Shown one piece after another: positions 23,632 to 31,829 of a DNA stretch of 52,432 bases. Within the stretch, counting starts at the first letter, position 1; every line of letters begins with the position of its first letter. Both the position numbers and the translations under genes were made by a program. The notes below the pieces were generated by a model. It made no database searches, was not told the DNA's origin, and was given only the letters and a program-made list of their open reading frames with translations. Source of the stretch: Chloroflexota bacterium (GTDB lineage Bacteria; Chloroflexota; Anaerolineae; UBA4142); NCBI GenBank assembly GCA_016208315.1, contig JACQYF010000046.1, positions 1 to 52,432 on the forward strand. Reading direction: 5' to 3'.

Positions 23632-25005
23632 ATGAAAGTCAAGTCAATGTTCGTGTTAACTCTGCTCGTGCTCGTCGTGCTCGCGGCGTGCGCGCCGGCG
23701 CCCACGCCGGTGCCGCCGACCGCGGCGCCGGTCGCCACGGCCGTTCCGGCGACCAAGGCGCCTGAACCCACCAAAGCGCCCGAGCCGACCAAGGCCCCTG
23801 CCGCAACCGCTGCGCCCACATCGGCGCCCGCGGCTACCACCGCGCCAACCGCGGCGGCGGCGAAATTGGAGCGCAATATCAAGGTCGGGATCGTGGACAC
23901 CTACAGCGGTCCACCGGCCGCGTACGGCACCGACGCGCTTAACGGGTTCAAGCTCGCGCTGAACGCGATCAATAAAGACGGCGTGCTCGGCGCGAAAATT
24001 GATTTCGTCACGCGCGACGACAAGTACGCGCCCGATGTCGCGTTGAGTCTAGCCAAAGAATTGGTGCTGCAAGAGAAAGTAGACGTGCTCGTCGGCACCA
24101 TTAACAGCGCCGCAGCGTCGGCCATCTCCGCCTACGCCAAAGAGCAAAAGATTCCGTACTTTGTGTGGATCGCCAAAAGCGAAACGATCACCGGCAAAGA
24201 CGGACATCGCTACGTGTTCGGGACGAGCGAGAACACCGCGATGGCCGGCAAAGCCGGCGCGCAGCAACTCGCCAAGAAACCCTACAAGAACTATTGGATT
24301 GCCGGCGAGGATTATTCCTACGGGCACGATATTGCCAATGCGGTCTGGAACAATCTCAAGGCGCTCAAGCCCGATGTGACGAAAGCCGGCGAAACCTGGT
24401 GGAAGACCGGCGAGCCGGACCTCACGCCCTACTTGACCCAAGTCATGAGCAGCAAGCCGGACGCGCTCATTCTGGCGACCGGCGGCGGCGGTATGACCAA
24501 TGCGATCAAGACGGTTAAAGCGATCGGTCTGTCGGACAAGATTCCGGTCTGGGTCCATACCGGGATTGATGTTTCCGTCCTCAAGCCGCTCGGCACGGGC
24601 GGACCGGAAGGCATCATGGGCACCATGGACTATCTCTTCGATTATCCCGATACGCCGTCGAATCAGGCGTTTGTGAAGGCGTACCAGGATGCTTACAACA
24701 CGCCGCCCGGTTTCCCGGCTTTCCATGCCTACAACACGGCCTACTTTATCGCCGACGGCTTCAAGAAAGCGGGCACGCTGGACAAGGAAAAATTCATTGA
24801 TGCGCTGGAAGGCCTCACCATCAAGTCGCCGACCGGTGACGTACAAATGCGCGCGTGCGATCACCAAGCGGTCTTGCCGATCTTTGCGGGCGTGACCACC
24901 AAGTCGCCCAAGTACGAGTTTCTCGTGGCGAAGGATTTGGTGGCGTTCACCGGCGTCGAGGTCATGCCAACCTGCGACGAGATTAAGAAAGTGCGCGGCC
25001 AATAA
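23632..25005 (+). CDS. Branched-chain amino acid-type ABC substrate-binding lipoprotein
   Basis: A 457-residue periplasmic-binding-protein-like lipoprotein (type I fold, LivJ/LivK-like). The signal ends in L-A-A-C with Cys20. An unusual 60-residue proline/alanine/threonine linker with repeated A-P-E-P-T-K precedes the ligand domain, which starts I-K-V-G-I-V-D-T-Y-S-G-P-P-A-A-Y-G. The linker presumably spans the cell wall. It is the first gene of the liv-type uptake operon. The true ligand may be an amino acid or another small organic acid, as this family is broad. Confidence 0.92.
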   Translation: MKVKSMFVLTLLVLVVLAACAPAPTPVPPTAAPVATAVPATKAPEPTKAPEPTKAPAATAAPTSAPAATTAPTAAAAKLERNIKVGIVDTYSGPPAAYGTDALNGFKLALNAINKDGVLGAKIDFVTRDDKYAPDVALSLAKELVLQEKVDVLVGTINSAAASAISAYAKEQKIPYFVWIAKSETITGKDGHRYVFGTSENTAMAGKAGAQQLAKKPYKNYWIAGEDYSYGHDIANAVWNNLKALKPDVTKAGETWWKTGEPDLTPYLTQVMSSKPDALILATGGGGMTNAIKTVKAIGLSDKIPVWVHTGIDVSVLKPLGTGGPEGIMGTMDYLFDYPDTPSNQAFVKAYQDAYNTPPGFPAFHAYNTAYFIADGFKKAGTLDKEKFIDALEGLTIKSPTGDVQMRACDHQAVLPIFAGVTTKSPKYEFLVAKDLVAFTGVEVMPTCDEIKKVRGQ

Positions 25006-25028
25006 CGTCATAGACCCGAAAGGTTTCT

Positions 25029-25080
25029 GTAGGGGCGGGGTCGCCCCGCCCTGGATTGGGCGGGGTCACCCCGCCCCTAC
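25029..25080. repeat. GC-rich palindrome of the 2225-2277 family
   Basis: GTAGGGGCGGGGT units and their complements form a double inverted repeat in the gap between the binding protein and livH. It shares its core with the element at 2225-2277. It may attenuate transcription so that the binding protein is made in excess, but that is speculation. Confidence 0.88.
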
Positions 25081-25118
25081 GGGAACCCCTCGGGTCGGTC
25101 TCACCAAAGGAGAACCAT

Positions 25119-26003
25119 TTGAACCTGACGCTCGACGCCTTTACCAGCCAACTGATGATCGGTCTCAGCCGCGCCATGATTCTCTTTATCGTTTCCTCGG
25201 GGTTGAGTTTTGTGCTGGGCGTGCTGCGCGTGCCGAACATCGCGCACGGCTCGCTGTACATGATCGGCGCGTTCGTCGCGTTCAGCATCAACGTCTGGCT
25301 GGCGAAAAACCCCGCCGGTTTTTGGATCGCGCTTTTGGTGGCGCCACTCGTCGTCGCCCTCGTCGGTCTCGTTCTGGAACGCGTCCTGTTATCGCGTCTC
25401 TACCAACGCGAGCACTTGATGCTCATTCTCTTTACGTTTGCGATTGGACTCATTCTCAACGATCTGGTGAAATTCGCCTGGGGCTCGGAATACCGCTCGG
25501 TCGTGCCGCCGGAAATTCTTTCGGGGGCGATTCCGATTTTCAACGTGGACGTGCCGCGCTATAATTTCTTTCTCCTGCTCCTCGGCCCGCTGGTGGCGAT
25601 TGGCATGTGGCTCTTTGTGACCAAGACCAAGATCGGCAAGATTTCGCGCGCCGCGGCCGTAGATCGCGAGATGGTCGGCGTGCTGGGCGTCAACGTCAGT
25701 TGGGTCTTTGCCGCGGCGTTTGTGATCGGCTGCTATCTGGCCGGGCTGGGCGGCGCGCTCGTCGCGCCGACGACGACCATCACGACCGGGATGGATCGCA
25801 CCCTCATCATCGAAGCGTTCCTAATCGTCACCATCGGCGGGCTGGGCAACATCTGGGGCGCGCTGATCGGCGCGCTGATTTTCGGAGTCACCCAATCGCT
25901 CGGGCTGCTAGTTTGGCCGCAGTTTACGGTCGTCTTTCCGTACGCGGCGGTCGTCATCGTCTTGCTTCTGCGCCCGCGCGGGCTGCTGCGGTCGGTGTGG
26001 TGA
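25119..26003 (+). CDS. livH: ABC transporter permease LivH
   Basis: A 294-residue inner-membrane permease of the branched-chain amino acid ABC family with about eight transmembrane segments. L-R-V-P-N-I-A-H-G-S-L-Y-M-I-G-A near the N-terminus and I-I-E-A-F-L-I-V-T-I-G-G-L-G-N-I-W-G-A are family hallmarks. The start is a TTG at 25119 with AAGGAG upstream; the earlier in-frame start lies in the palindrome. A toxin-antitoxin pair has entered between it and its partner livM. Confidence 0.9.
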   Translation: MNLTLDAFTSQLMIGLSRAMILFIVSSGLSFVLGVLRVPNIAHGSLYMIGAFVAFSINVWLAKNPAGFWIALLVAPLVVALVGLVLERVLLSRLYQREHLMLILFTFAIGLILNDLVKFAWGSEYRSVVPPEILSGAIPIFNVDVPRYNFFLLLLGPLVAIGMWLFVTKTKIGKISRAAAVDREMVGVLGVNVSWVFAAAFVIGCYLAGLGGALVAPTTTITTGMDRTLIIEAFLIVTIGGLGNIWGALIGALIFGVTQSLGLLVWPQFTVVFPYAAVVIVLLLRPRGLLRSVW

Positions 26004-26010
26004 CAGCCAA

Positions 26011-26295
26011 ATGAACCCCAACTTTGAGTGGGACGAAGAAAAAGCCAAAGCAAATTACAGGCACCACAAGATCACGTTTGATGAAGGCGCAACGGTTTTC
26101 AGCGACGCGTTTTCAAACACGATACCTGACCCTGATCATTCCACAGATGAAGAGCGCTATCTTGACATCGGTACTTCTGATAAAGGACGGGTGCTGGTGG
26201 TGTCCTATACTGAACGCGGAACGAAGATACGGATAATCAGTTGCCGCAGGGCAACCCCAACGGAACGGAGGCGCTATGAAGAAGGCAACGGCTAA
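26011..26295 (+). CDS. BrnT-family toxin
   Basis: A 94-residue BrnT-like ribonuclease toxin. The N-terminus F-E-W-D-E-E-K-A-K-A-N-Y-R-H-H-K-I-T-F-D-E-G is diagnostic. The C-terminal half carries R-I-I-S-C-R-R-A-T-P-T-E-R-R-R-Y-E, the usual end of the fold. It starts 8 bases after livH and overlaps its antitoxin by 20 bases, with toxin first, as is normal for BrnT systems. Its presence within a transporter operon is unusual. Confidence 0.88.
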   Translation: MNPNFEWDEEKAKANYRHHKITFDEGATVFSDAFSNTIPDPDHSTDEERYLDIGTSDKGRVLVVSYTERGTKIRIISCRRATPTERRRYEEGNG

Positions 26296-26578
26296 AACAA
26301 CTCAGACCAAACTAGATGAAACTATTCGTGCTGAATACGATTTCACAGGTGGAGTGCGCGGCAAGCATTACCGTGCCATGCAGAATGGCTACACGGTTAC
26401 TGTTCACCAAGCAGATGGCACAACGCTCGTCAAAGAGGTGAAGCCTGCAAAAGGCGCGGTGATATTAGAGCCAGATGTCCGCAAGTATTTTCCAGATTCG
26501 GAGTCAGTCAACGCCGCATTGCGTTCATTGATTCGGCTTATTCCCACTCAAAAGAAACGACACGGCGCGAAAACATAG
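26276..26578 (+). CDS. Antitoxin of the BrnT pair
   Basis: A 100-residue protein. M-R/I-R-A-E-Y-D-F-T-G-G-V-R-G-K-H-Y occurs in antitoxins paired with BrnT and related toxins, and the C-terminal V-R-K-Y-F-P-D-S-E-S-V-N-A-A-L-R-S-L is the typical end of the family. It is not the ribbon-helix-helix BrnA type in any obvious way. GGAGG precedes the ATG inside the toxin gene. livM follows after 8 bases, so the pair is embedded in the liv transcript. Confidence 0.8.
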   Translation: MKKATAKTTQTKLDETIRAEYDFTGGVRGKHYRAMQNGYTVTVHQADGTTLVKEVKPAKGAVILEPDVRKYFPDSESVNAALRSLIRLIPTQKKRHGAKT

Positions 26579-26586
26579 GAATCTCC

Positions 26587-27573
26587 ATGTTCAAGGGACT
26601 GCCTGAAACGCGAACCTTCGTCGCCGTCGCCGCCATCGTGGCGATCCTGCTTGCATTGCCGTTCCTCGCGTCGGAATTCTACATCTATATCCTCGCGCTC
26701 ATCTTCGTCACGGCCTTGCTGGCGATGAGTCTGAACCTCGTGCTGGGCTACGGCGGGATCTATCAGTTCCATCACGCCGTCTTCTACGGCGTCGGCGCGT
26801 ATGCCGCCGCGCTCCTCATCACGCGCGCACGCGTCCCCTGGGAACTGAGCATGATCGTCGCGCCGTTCGTCGCCGCGCTCACCGGTCTCGTCATCGGCTG
26901 GTTTTGCATCCGGCTGACCAAACTGTATTTCGGCATGTTGCAGATCTCGCTGGGTTCGCTCATCTGGATCATCGTTTTTCGCTGGTACGATTTTACGGGC
27001 GGCGATAACGGCATCCACAACATTCCGATCCCGGCGTTTCTTACATCCACGAACGCGGCGTATTACTTTGTCTTGGCGATCTTGGTGCTTTGCCTATTCG
27101 TTCTCTATCGCCTGGTGAAATCGCCGTTCGGCGCCACGCTGCAAGCGATCCGCGACAATCCCCAGCGCTGCGAAGCGGTCGGCATCAACGTGCGGCAGCA
27201 TCAACTCCTCGCGATCGTGATCGCGTCGTTCTTCGCCGGTATCGCGGGCGCGCTGTTCGTCACGCTCGAACGCTCGGTCTTTCCGGACATGTTGTTCTGG
27301 GTCTTGTCGCTCGAAGTTTTCGTCATGTGCCTCTTGGGGGGCTGGTTCACGTTCCCGGGGCCGATCCTCGGCGCGGCGCTCGTCGTCGCGCTCCGCACAT
27401 TTTCCAGCAAATACACTGACTATTACACGACGATTCTGGGCGTCGTCTTGATCCTTTTGATTTTCTTTCTGCCCGAAGGCGTGATGGGCTTTGTCTTGGA
27501 GAAACTCAAGCCGGCGACGCGGGCCGTCGAAGGAGCGCAGCAGCTCGATGTTGAACGTTCAAGGGGCGTATAA
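26587..27573 (+). CDS. livM: ABC transporter permease LivM
   Basis: A 328-residue inner-membrane permease, partner of LivH. Eight or more hydrophobic segments are present, with family motifs A-M-S-L-N-L-V-L-G-Y-G-G-I-Y-Q-F-H-H and R-D-N-P-Q-R-C-E-A-V-G-I-N-V. The 3' end overlaps livG by 26 bases. The gene is intact despite the toxin-antitoxin insert upstream. Confidence 0.92.
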   Translation: MFKGLPETRTFVAVAAIVAILLALPFLASEFYIYILALIFVTALLAMSLNLVLGYGGIYQFHHAVFYGVGAYAAALLITRARVPWELSMIVAPFVAALTGLVIGWFCIRLTKLYFGMLQISLGSLIWIIVFRWYDFTGGDNGIHNIPIPAFLTSTNAAYYFVLAILVLCLFVLYRLVKSPFGATLQAIRDNPQRCEAVGINVRQHQLLAIVIASFFAGIAGALFVTLERSVFPDMLFWVLSLEVFVMCLLGGWFTFPGPILGAALVVALRTFSSKYTDYYTTILGVVLILLIFFLPEGVMGFVLEKLKPATRAVEGAQQLDVERSRGV

Positions 27574-28288
27574 ATCGTTCGACGGCTTTATGGCCGTTAA
27601 CCGCGCGGATCTCGTCGTCGAGCGCGGCGCGATCGTCGCCGTGATTGGCCCCAACGGCGCGGGCAAGACGACGCTTTTCAACCTCATCACCGGCCAGTTC
27701 AAACCCGATCGCGGCCAGATCGTTTTCGACGGCCAGGAAATCGGCGGACTGGCCCCGTACGACATCTGCCGGCGCGGGATCGCGCGTTCGTTTCAGATCG
27801 CCAATATTTTTGCGCGGCTGACCGTGTTCGAGAACGTGCAGGTCGCGGTGCTGTCGCAGCATCGCAAAAGCCGCGCGCTGTTCCGGCCCGCGCGCGATTT
27901 GATGGCCGCGGAGACGCATCGCATTCTGGCGAGCGTGGGCCTCGAAGCCAAGGCGCAGCGCGTGGCGGGCACGCTATCGCACGGCGACCAACGCATTCTC
28001 GAAATCGCCATCGCGTTGGGCAACGAACCCAAGCTGCTGATCCTCGACGAGCCGACCGCAGGCATGTCGCCGGAAGAAACCGCCGCGACGATGGCGCTCG
28101 TCCAAAACCTCGCGCACACGCGCGGCATCACGATCCTCTTTTGCGAGCACGATATGGACATTGTCTTTTCCGTCGCGCAGAGCATCATGGTCATGCGGCA
28201 CGGCGCGACCATCGTCCAGGGCAGCCCGGACGAGGTGCGGCGGAACAAAGAGGTGCAGCAGGCGTATTTGGGAGGCGGCGATGCTTGA
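27548..28288 (+). CDS. livG: ABC transporter ATP-binding protein LivG
   Basis: A 246-residue ATPase. The Walker A is G-P-N-G-A-G-K-T-T, the signature is the variant L-S-H-G-D-Q-R, the Walker B is L-L-I-L-D-E-P, and the switch is C-E-H-D-M. I start at ATG 27548 (M-L-N-V-Q-G-A-Y-K-S-F), which overlaps livM; the earlier start is in the livM frame. It overlaps livF by 8 bases. It is intact, so the transporter keeps at least one full ATPase. Confidence 0.92.
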   Translation: MLNVQGAYKSFDGFMAVNRADLVVERGAIVAVIGPNGAGKTTLFNLITGQFKPDRGQIVFDGQEIGGLAPYDICRRGIARSFQIANIFARLTVFENVQVAVLSQHRKSRALFRPARDLMAAETHRILASVGLEAKAQRVAGTLSHGDQRILEIAIALGNEPKLLILDEPTAGMSPEETAATMALVQNLAHTRGITILFCEHDMDIVFSVAQSIMVMRHGATIVQGSPDEVRRNKEVQQAYLGGGDA

Positions 28289-28872
28289 GGTGGATGGAAT
28301 CCACACCTATTACGTCTTGAGCCACATCCTCTTCGACGTTTCGCTGCGGGTCGAGCCGGGCCAGGTGGTGTGCCTGCTGGGGCGCAATGGCGCGGGCAAG
28401 ACGACGACCATGAAGAGCATCATCGGGCTAGTGCCGCCGAAACAGGGCCACATTCGTTTCAAGGGTCAAGAGATCGCCGGCCAAGCGCCCTATTTGCTCG
28501 CGCGCAAAGGCATCGGCTACGTTCCGGACGACCGCCGCATCTTCGCCGATCTGTCGGTCGCGGAAAACCTCGACATCGCGGAACGCAAGCCGCGCGATGG
28601 TTCTGGCTGGAATCGCCAAAAGGTGTTCGCGTTATTCCCTGCGCTGCAAGAAATCGAATCGCGCAGAGGAGGGTTTCTCAGTGGCGGCGAACAGCGCATG
28701 TTGGCGATGGCGCGCGCGCTGATGGGCAATCCCGAGTTTCTGATTCTCGACGAGCCGATGGAAGGTCTCGCGCCGATGATGGTTCATTGACGACGGGCAC
28801 ATTCGCTTTCAGGGCAGCATTCAGGAACTCAAAGACAACGAACAGGTGCGGAAGAAATATCTGCTCGTTTAG
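28281..28872 (+). pseudogene. livF: ABC transporter ATP-binding protein LivF, internally deleted
   Basis: The first 169 codons are normal LivF: Walker A G-R-N-G-A-G-K-T-T, signature L-S-G-G-E-Q-R and Walker B F-L-I-L-D-E-P, ending G-L-A-P-M-M-V-H before a TGA at 28788-28790. The usual C-terminus then appears in the +1 frame (I-D-D-G-H-I-R-F-Q-G-S-I-Q-E-L..., stop 28870-28872). Compared with the family length of about 235, roughly 35-40 residues are missing, including the switch region (normally L-L-V-E-Q). So about 110 bases, not a multiple of three, seem deleted. Either the transporter works with LivG alone, or this is a strain variant or assembly error. Confidence 0.82.
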
Positions 28873-28903
28873 GAGTGTGGGAGTGTGGGAGAATGGGAGT
28901 CTC
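28872..28903 (+). repeat. Four 8-bp tandem repeats
   Basis: GGAGTGTG, GGAGTGTG, GGAGAATG, GGAGTCTC in succession immediately after the livF remnant. The rest of the 164-base gap to the LutB-LutC gene has a small GGCGTT-type hairpin and no gene. Confidence 0.8.
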
Positions 28904-29036
28904 AGTACAGCACAGATTTGAGGAGAAAGGCGTTCTCTAACGCCGGCGATCGAGTGTGATTCGCGCTAGAGAGCGCTCACTCCTCGGTATGCTGTGATCT
29001 ACCGAATCTTCGTGATTCACAGATGATAGAGTGTTC

Positions 29037-31118
29037 ATGACGACTACGCCACAACGCATTGATTTCCGCGCTGCCACCCTGCACGTTCCCCCTTCAATTC
29101 CCCTTGCCGTTCAGCGCGCGACGCGACGCCTCGTCGCCAGTCGCGCCGCTGCGGTCGCCCTCGTCCCCGAGTGGGAAGCTCTGCGCCAAGCCGCGCACGA
29201 CCTCCGCCTCGACGGTCTCATCCATCTCGACGAGGAGATTGCTAAAGTCGAGCGCGCGGTGCGCGCGGCGGGCGGGCACGTTCATCACGCGCGCGATGCC
29301 GCCGAAGCGAACGCGATCATCGTCGGCATCGCGCGGCAGCGCGGGGTCAAGACCGTCGTCAAAGGCAAGTCCATGGCGACGGAAGAGATCGGCTTGAACC
29401 ACGCGTTGGAATCCGCCGGAGTGCGTCCCATCGAGACGGACGTCGGCGAGTTCATCATCCAGCTCGCGGGCGAACGCCCGTCGCACATCCTCGGCCCCAC
29501 ACTGCACATGAGCAAGGAAGAGATCGCCGCGGTTTTTACGCGGAAACTCGGCGTGGATGCGCCGCCCGACCCCCGCCGCCTGACCGACATCGCGCGCGAG
29601 CAATTGCGTCACGAATTCTTGCGCGCCGAAATGGGCGTCACCGGCGCGAATTTTGTCGTCGCCGAAACGGGGACCGTGGTGTTGCTCACGAACGAAGGGA
29701 ACGGCCGCTTGTGTACGACGCTGCCCGACATCCACGTAGCGGTTGCCGGGATTGACAAGATCGTGGCCAATTGGGATGGGCTGGCGATTCTCTTGCGCCT
29801 GTTGGCGCGCAACGCGACCGGGCAAAAGATGGCGTGCCATACTTCGTTCATCACGGGCCCGCGGCGGAGCGAAAGCGAAAACGGCCCGCGCGAATTTCAT
29901 TTGGTGCTCTTGGACAACGGTCGCAACCGCATCCGGCAAGACCCCATCGCCCGCGAAACGCTGCTCTGCATTCGGTGCGCGATGTGTCTGAACGTGTGCC
30001 CGGTGTACAATCAGGTCGGCGGGCACGCCTACGGGTGGGTCTATTCCGGCGCGATTGGCGCGATCCTTTCGCCGCAACTCTTGGGAATGCAGGTCGCGCG
30101 CGACTTGCCGTACGCGTCCACCTTGTGCGGCGCGTGCGCCGACGTGTGTCCCGTGAAAATTCCGATCACCGAAATCTTGCTGCACCTTCGGCGTCGTGTT
30201 GCGGAGGGAGATAACACGGAGAGCGCGACGACGGCAGCCAAGACGCGCGTCATCGCAACTGCAATCGCGCGGCTCATGAGCGCGCCGTCGCTCTATCGCC
30301 TGGGAGCGTGGTTGCTGCGGTTCGCGCAGACGCCGTTTCGCCGGGGCAATTGGCTGCCCAAATTGCCGCCCCCGCTCGATCGCTGGACGCAAACGCGGCC
30401 GATGCCGAAATTCGACGGGCGGTTTCGCGGGTGGTGGCCGCCGTCGGTGGGAAAACCGACGGCTAAATTAGGTGGAAATCCGGTACAACCGGATTCAAGC
30501 GGAACCCGATTTATCGGGTTTTCACCTGATGAGGCGGACGACGCGCCATCGAGATGGCGCGTCGTCCGATCTTCGCCGCGCGCGGACGCCCCCGCTCTTG
30601 ACGACCTTGATCGTTTGCTCGCCGAAATCGTCCGTCTCGCCGGCAAGGCGCGGCGGGTCGGCGATGGGGAAGTTGACGCGGCGCTCCGCGAGTTGGTGCA
30701 GGCCGAAAGTGTGAAGAGCGCGGTGCTGTGGCAAACCGAGGGTTTGGCGCGCCTAGACCTGGCCGCGCGATTGCGCGCTCTTGGGGTGGAAATCGTGCCG
30801 CCGAATGCCGACAAATACACGCTGGCGGAAACCGATCTCGGCATTACCGAGGTTGACTTTGCGCTGGCCGAGTCCGGCTCGCTCGGCCTCTTGTCCGGCG
30901 CAGACAAGCCGCGCGCCATTTCGATCTTGCCGCGCGTGCATCTTGCCATCGTGCGGCCCAGCGCGCTGCGCGCGAATCTGGCAGAGGTCTTTGCCGCGGC
31001 CAAGCACGAACCCTATCTCGTATTCAGCACGGGGCTGAGCCGCACCTCGGACATCGAGTCCAGCCCGGTTCTCGGCGCGCACGGGCCGCAGGCGTTGTAT
31101 GTGTGGGCGATGGAGTGA
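29037..31118 (+). CDS. LutB-LutC fusion protein
   Basis: A 693-residue protein joining LutB (about 1-465) and LutC (about 510-693). The LutB half has a LUD domain, C-I-R-C-A-M-C-L-N-V-C-P at about 310 and C-G-A-C-A-D-V-C-P at about 362. The LutC half has D-L-G-I-T-E-V-D-F-A-L-A-E-S-G-S and S-T-G-L-S-R-T-S-D-I-E. It closely parallels lutB and lutC at 7.2-9.4 kb and is probably a diverged duplicate. The 43-residue linker is encoded by four consecutive hairpins (30440-30568). No lutA is adjacent; it may share the one at 6.5 kb. The ATG at 29037 is preferred over a GTG two codons earlier. Confidence 0.88.
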   Translation: MTTTPQRIDFRAATLHVPPSIPLAVQRATRRLVASRAAAVALVPEWEALRQAAHDLRLDGLIHLDEEIAKVERAVRAAGGHVHHARDAAEANAIIVGIARQRGVKTVVKGKSMATEEIGLNHALESAGVRPIETDVGEFIIQLAGERPSHILGPTLHMSKEEIAAVFTRKLGVDAPPDPRRLTDIAREQLRHEFLRAEMGVTGANFVVAETGTVVLLTNEGNGRLCTTLPDIHVAVAGIDKIVANWDGLAILLRLLARNATGQKMACHTSFITGPRRSESENGPREFHLVLLDNGRNRIRQDPIARETLLCIRCAMCLNVCPVYNQVGGHAYGWVYSGAIGAILSPQLLGMQVARDLPYASTLCGACADVCPVKIPITEILLHLRRRVAEGDNTESATTAAKTRVIATAIARLMSAPSLYRLGAWLLRFAQTPFRRGNWLPKLPPPLDRWTQTRPMPKFDGRFRGWWPPSVGKPTAKLGGNPVQPDSSGTRFIGFSPDEADDAPSRWRVVRSSPRADAPALDDLDRLLAEIVRLAGKARRVGDGEVDAALRELVQAESVKSAVLWQTEGLARLDLAARLRALGVEIVPPNADKYTLAETDLGITEVDFALAESGSLGLLSGADKPRAISILPRVHLAIVRPSALRANLAEVFAAAKHEPYLVFSTGLSRTSDIESSPVLGAHGPQALYVWAME
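30440..30568. repeat. Four consecutive hairpins within the lutBC fusion
   Basis: Hairpin A: 9-bp arms (30440-30448, 30455-30463). Hairpins B (30477-30484 with 30488-30495) and C (30503-30510 with 30513-30520) have 8-bp perfect arms. They are enclosed by an outer stem AGGTG...CACCT (30470-30478 with 30519-30527), giving a three-way junction. Hairpin D has 16-bp perfect arms (30535-30550, 30553-30568). The whole 129 bp is 43 codons and stays in frame. Confidence 0.9.
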
Positions 31119-31136
31119 GAAGGAACCTTGCGCGTA

Positions 31137-31164
31137 TTGCTGCCGTTGGTCTTTGTGCTATAAT
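31137..31164 (+). promoter_or_regulatory. Promoter of the MazF/PemK toxin-antitoxin pair
   Basis: TTGCTG (31137-31142) and TATAAT (31159-31164), spacer 16, 36 bases before the antitoxin start. Confidence 0.6.
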
Positions 31165-31199
31165 TGCGGCGGGCGAAGCCAGCGCGCGGAGGTAGACTT

Positions 31200-31406
31200 A
31201 TGATGGCTCAAACGGCTCTCAAGTATGATGTCGAAGTAAAAGAAAACGGACATGTCGAACTCGACGTTCCCTTCCCTGCGGGCGCGCATGTTACTGTCTT
31301 TGTAATCGAGTCAGGTGATGCTTTCCATGATTTGCTAGTGGCATCCGAAAGCAGTCTTGATTTCTGGAACAATCCTTTCGATGACGAGGACTGGAATAAT
31401 GCCTGA
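31200..31406 (+). CDS. Putative antitoxin of a PemK/MazF pair
   Basis: A 68-residue acidic protein, M-A-Q-T-A-L-K-Y-D-V-E-V-K-E-N-G-H-V-E-L-D-V-P-F-P, rich in acidic and aromatic residues at its end (S-L-D-F-W-N-N-P-F-D-D-E-D-W). That end is the usual toxin-wrapping tail of such antitoxins. GGAGG lies 7 bases before the ATG. Its stop overlaps the toxin start by 8 bases. The DNA-binding half is short and not clearly AbrB or MetJ type. Confidence 0.75.
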   Translation: MMAQTALKYDVEVKENGHVELDVPFPAGAHVTVFVIESGDAFHDLLVASESSLDFWNNPFDDEDWNNA

Positions 31407-31743
31407 GCAGGGTGACATTCTTCTTATTCCGATTCCGTTCGCTGACCTCTCTTCTCAGAAACGGCGACCCGTGATTGTCGTCTCCAACAATGCCTACAAT
31501 CAAAAGACGGCAGATATCGTTGTCGTTGCCATGACCTCGAACCCTGCGCCCGCAGATTACAGTTTTACGATTTCCTCCTCAGACTTGGACAAGGGAGCGC
31601 TGAACCGTCCAGGCAAAGTACGTGTGGACAAAATCTACACGCTCTCGCAATCCATCGTGGTCAAGACATTCGGACGAGCAAACGAAACCACTCTTGAGCG
31701 AATTCGCCAGATCCTGCGCGACTTGACCGCGAAGACTCGGTAG
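31399..31743 (+). CDS. PemK/MazF-type mRNA interferase toxin
   Basis: A 114-residue endoribonuclease toxin. It begins P-E-Q-G-D-I-L-L-I-P-I-P-F-A-D-L-S-S-Q-K-R-R-P-V-I-V-V-S, the classic PemK/MazF start with the catalytic arginine region. The central G-K-V-R-V-D-K-I-Y-T-L conserves the second active-site strand. Cleavage specificity is unknown. The ATG at 31399 overlaps the antitoxin stop. Confidence 0.9.
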   Translation: MPEQGDILLIPIPFADLSSQKRRPVIVVSNNAYNQKTADIVVVAMTSNPAPADYSFTISSSDLDKGALNRPGKVRVDKIYTLSQSIVVKTFGRANETTLERIRQILRDLTAKTR

Positions 31744-31829
31744 CCGCAAACAGCGCAATGGCAGCAACGTTCACTTTAGCCAGCCCGCGTGCCAAAAGCC
31801 GTGGCGGTGGCATGGTCGCCGTCCGCGAG

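Noticed and set aside
29094..30392. Long minus-strand open frame opposite the LutB-LutC fusion
   Set aside because: Shadow of a strongly biased GC-rich gene; a similar shadow occurs opposite lutB.
30535..30568. Transcription terminator inside the lutBC gene
   Set aside because: The 16-bp stem is strong, but there is no T-tract and the reading frame continues through with a well-conserved LutC domain.
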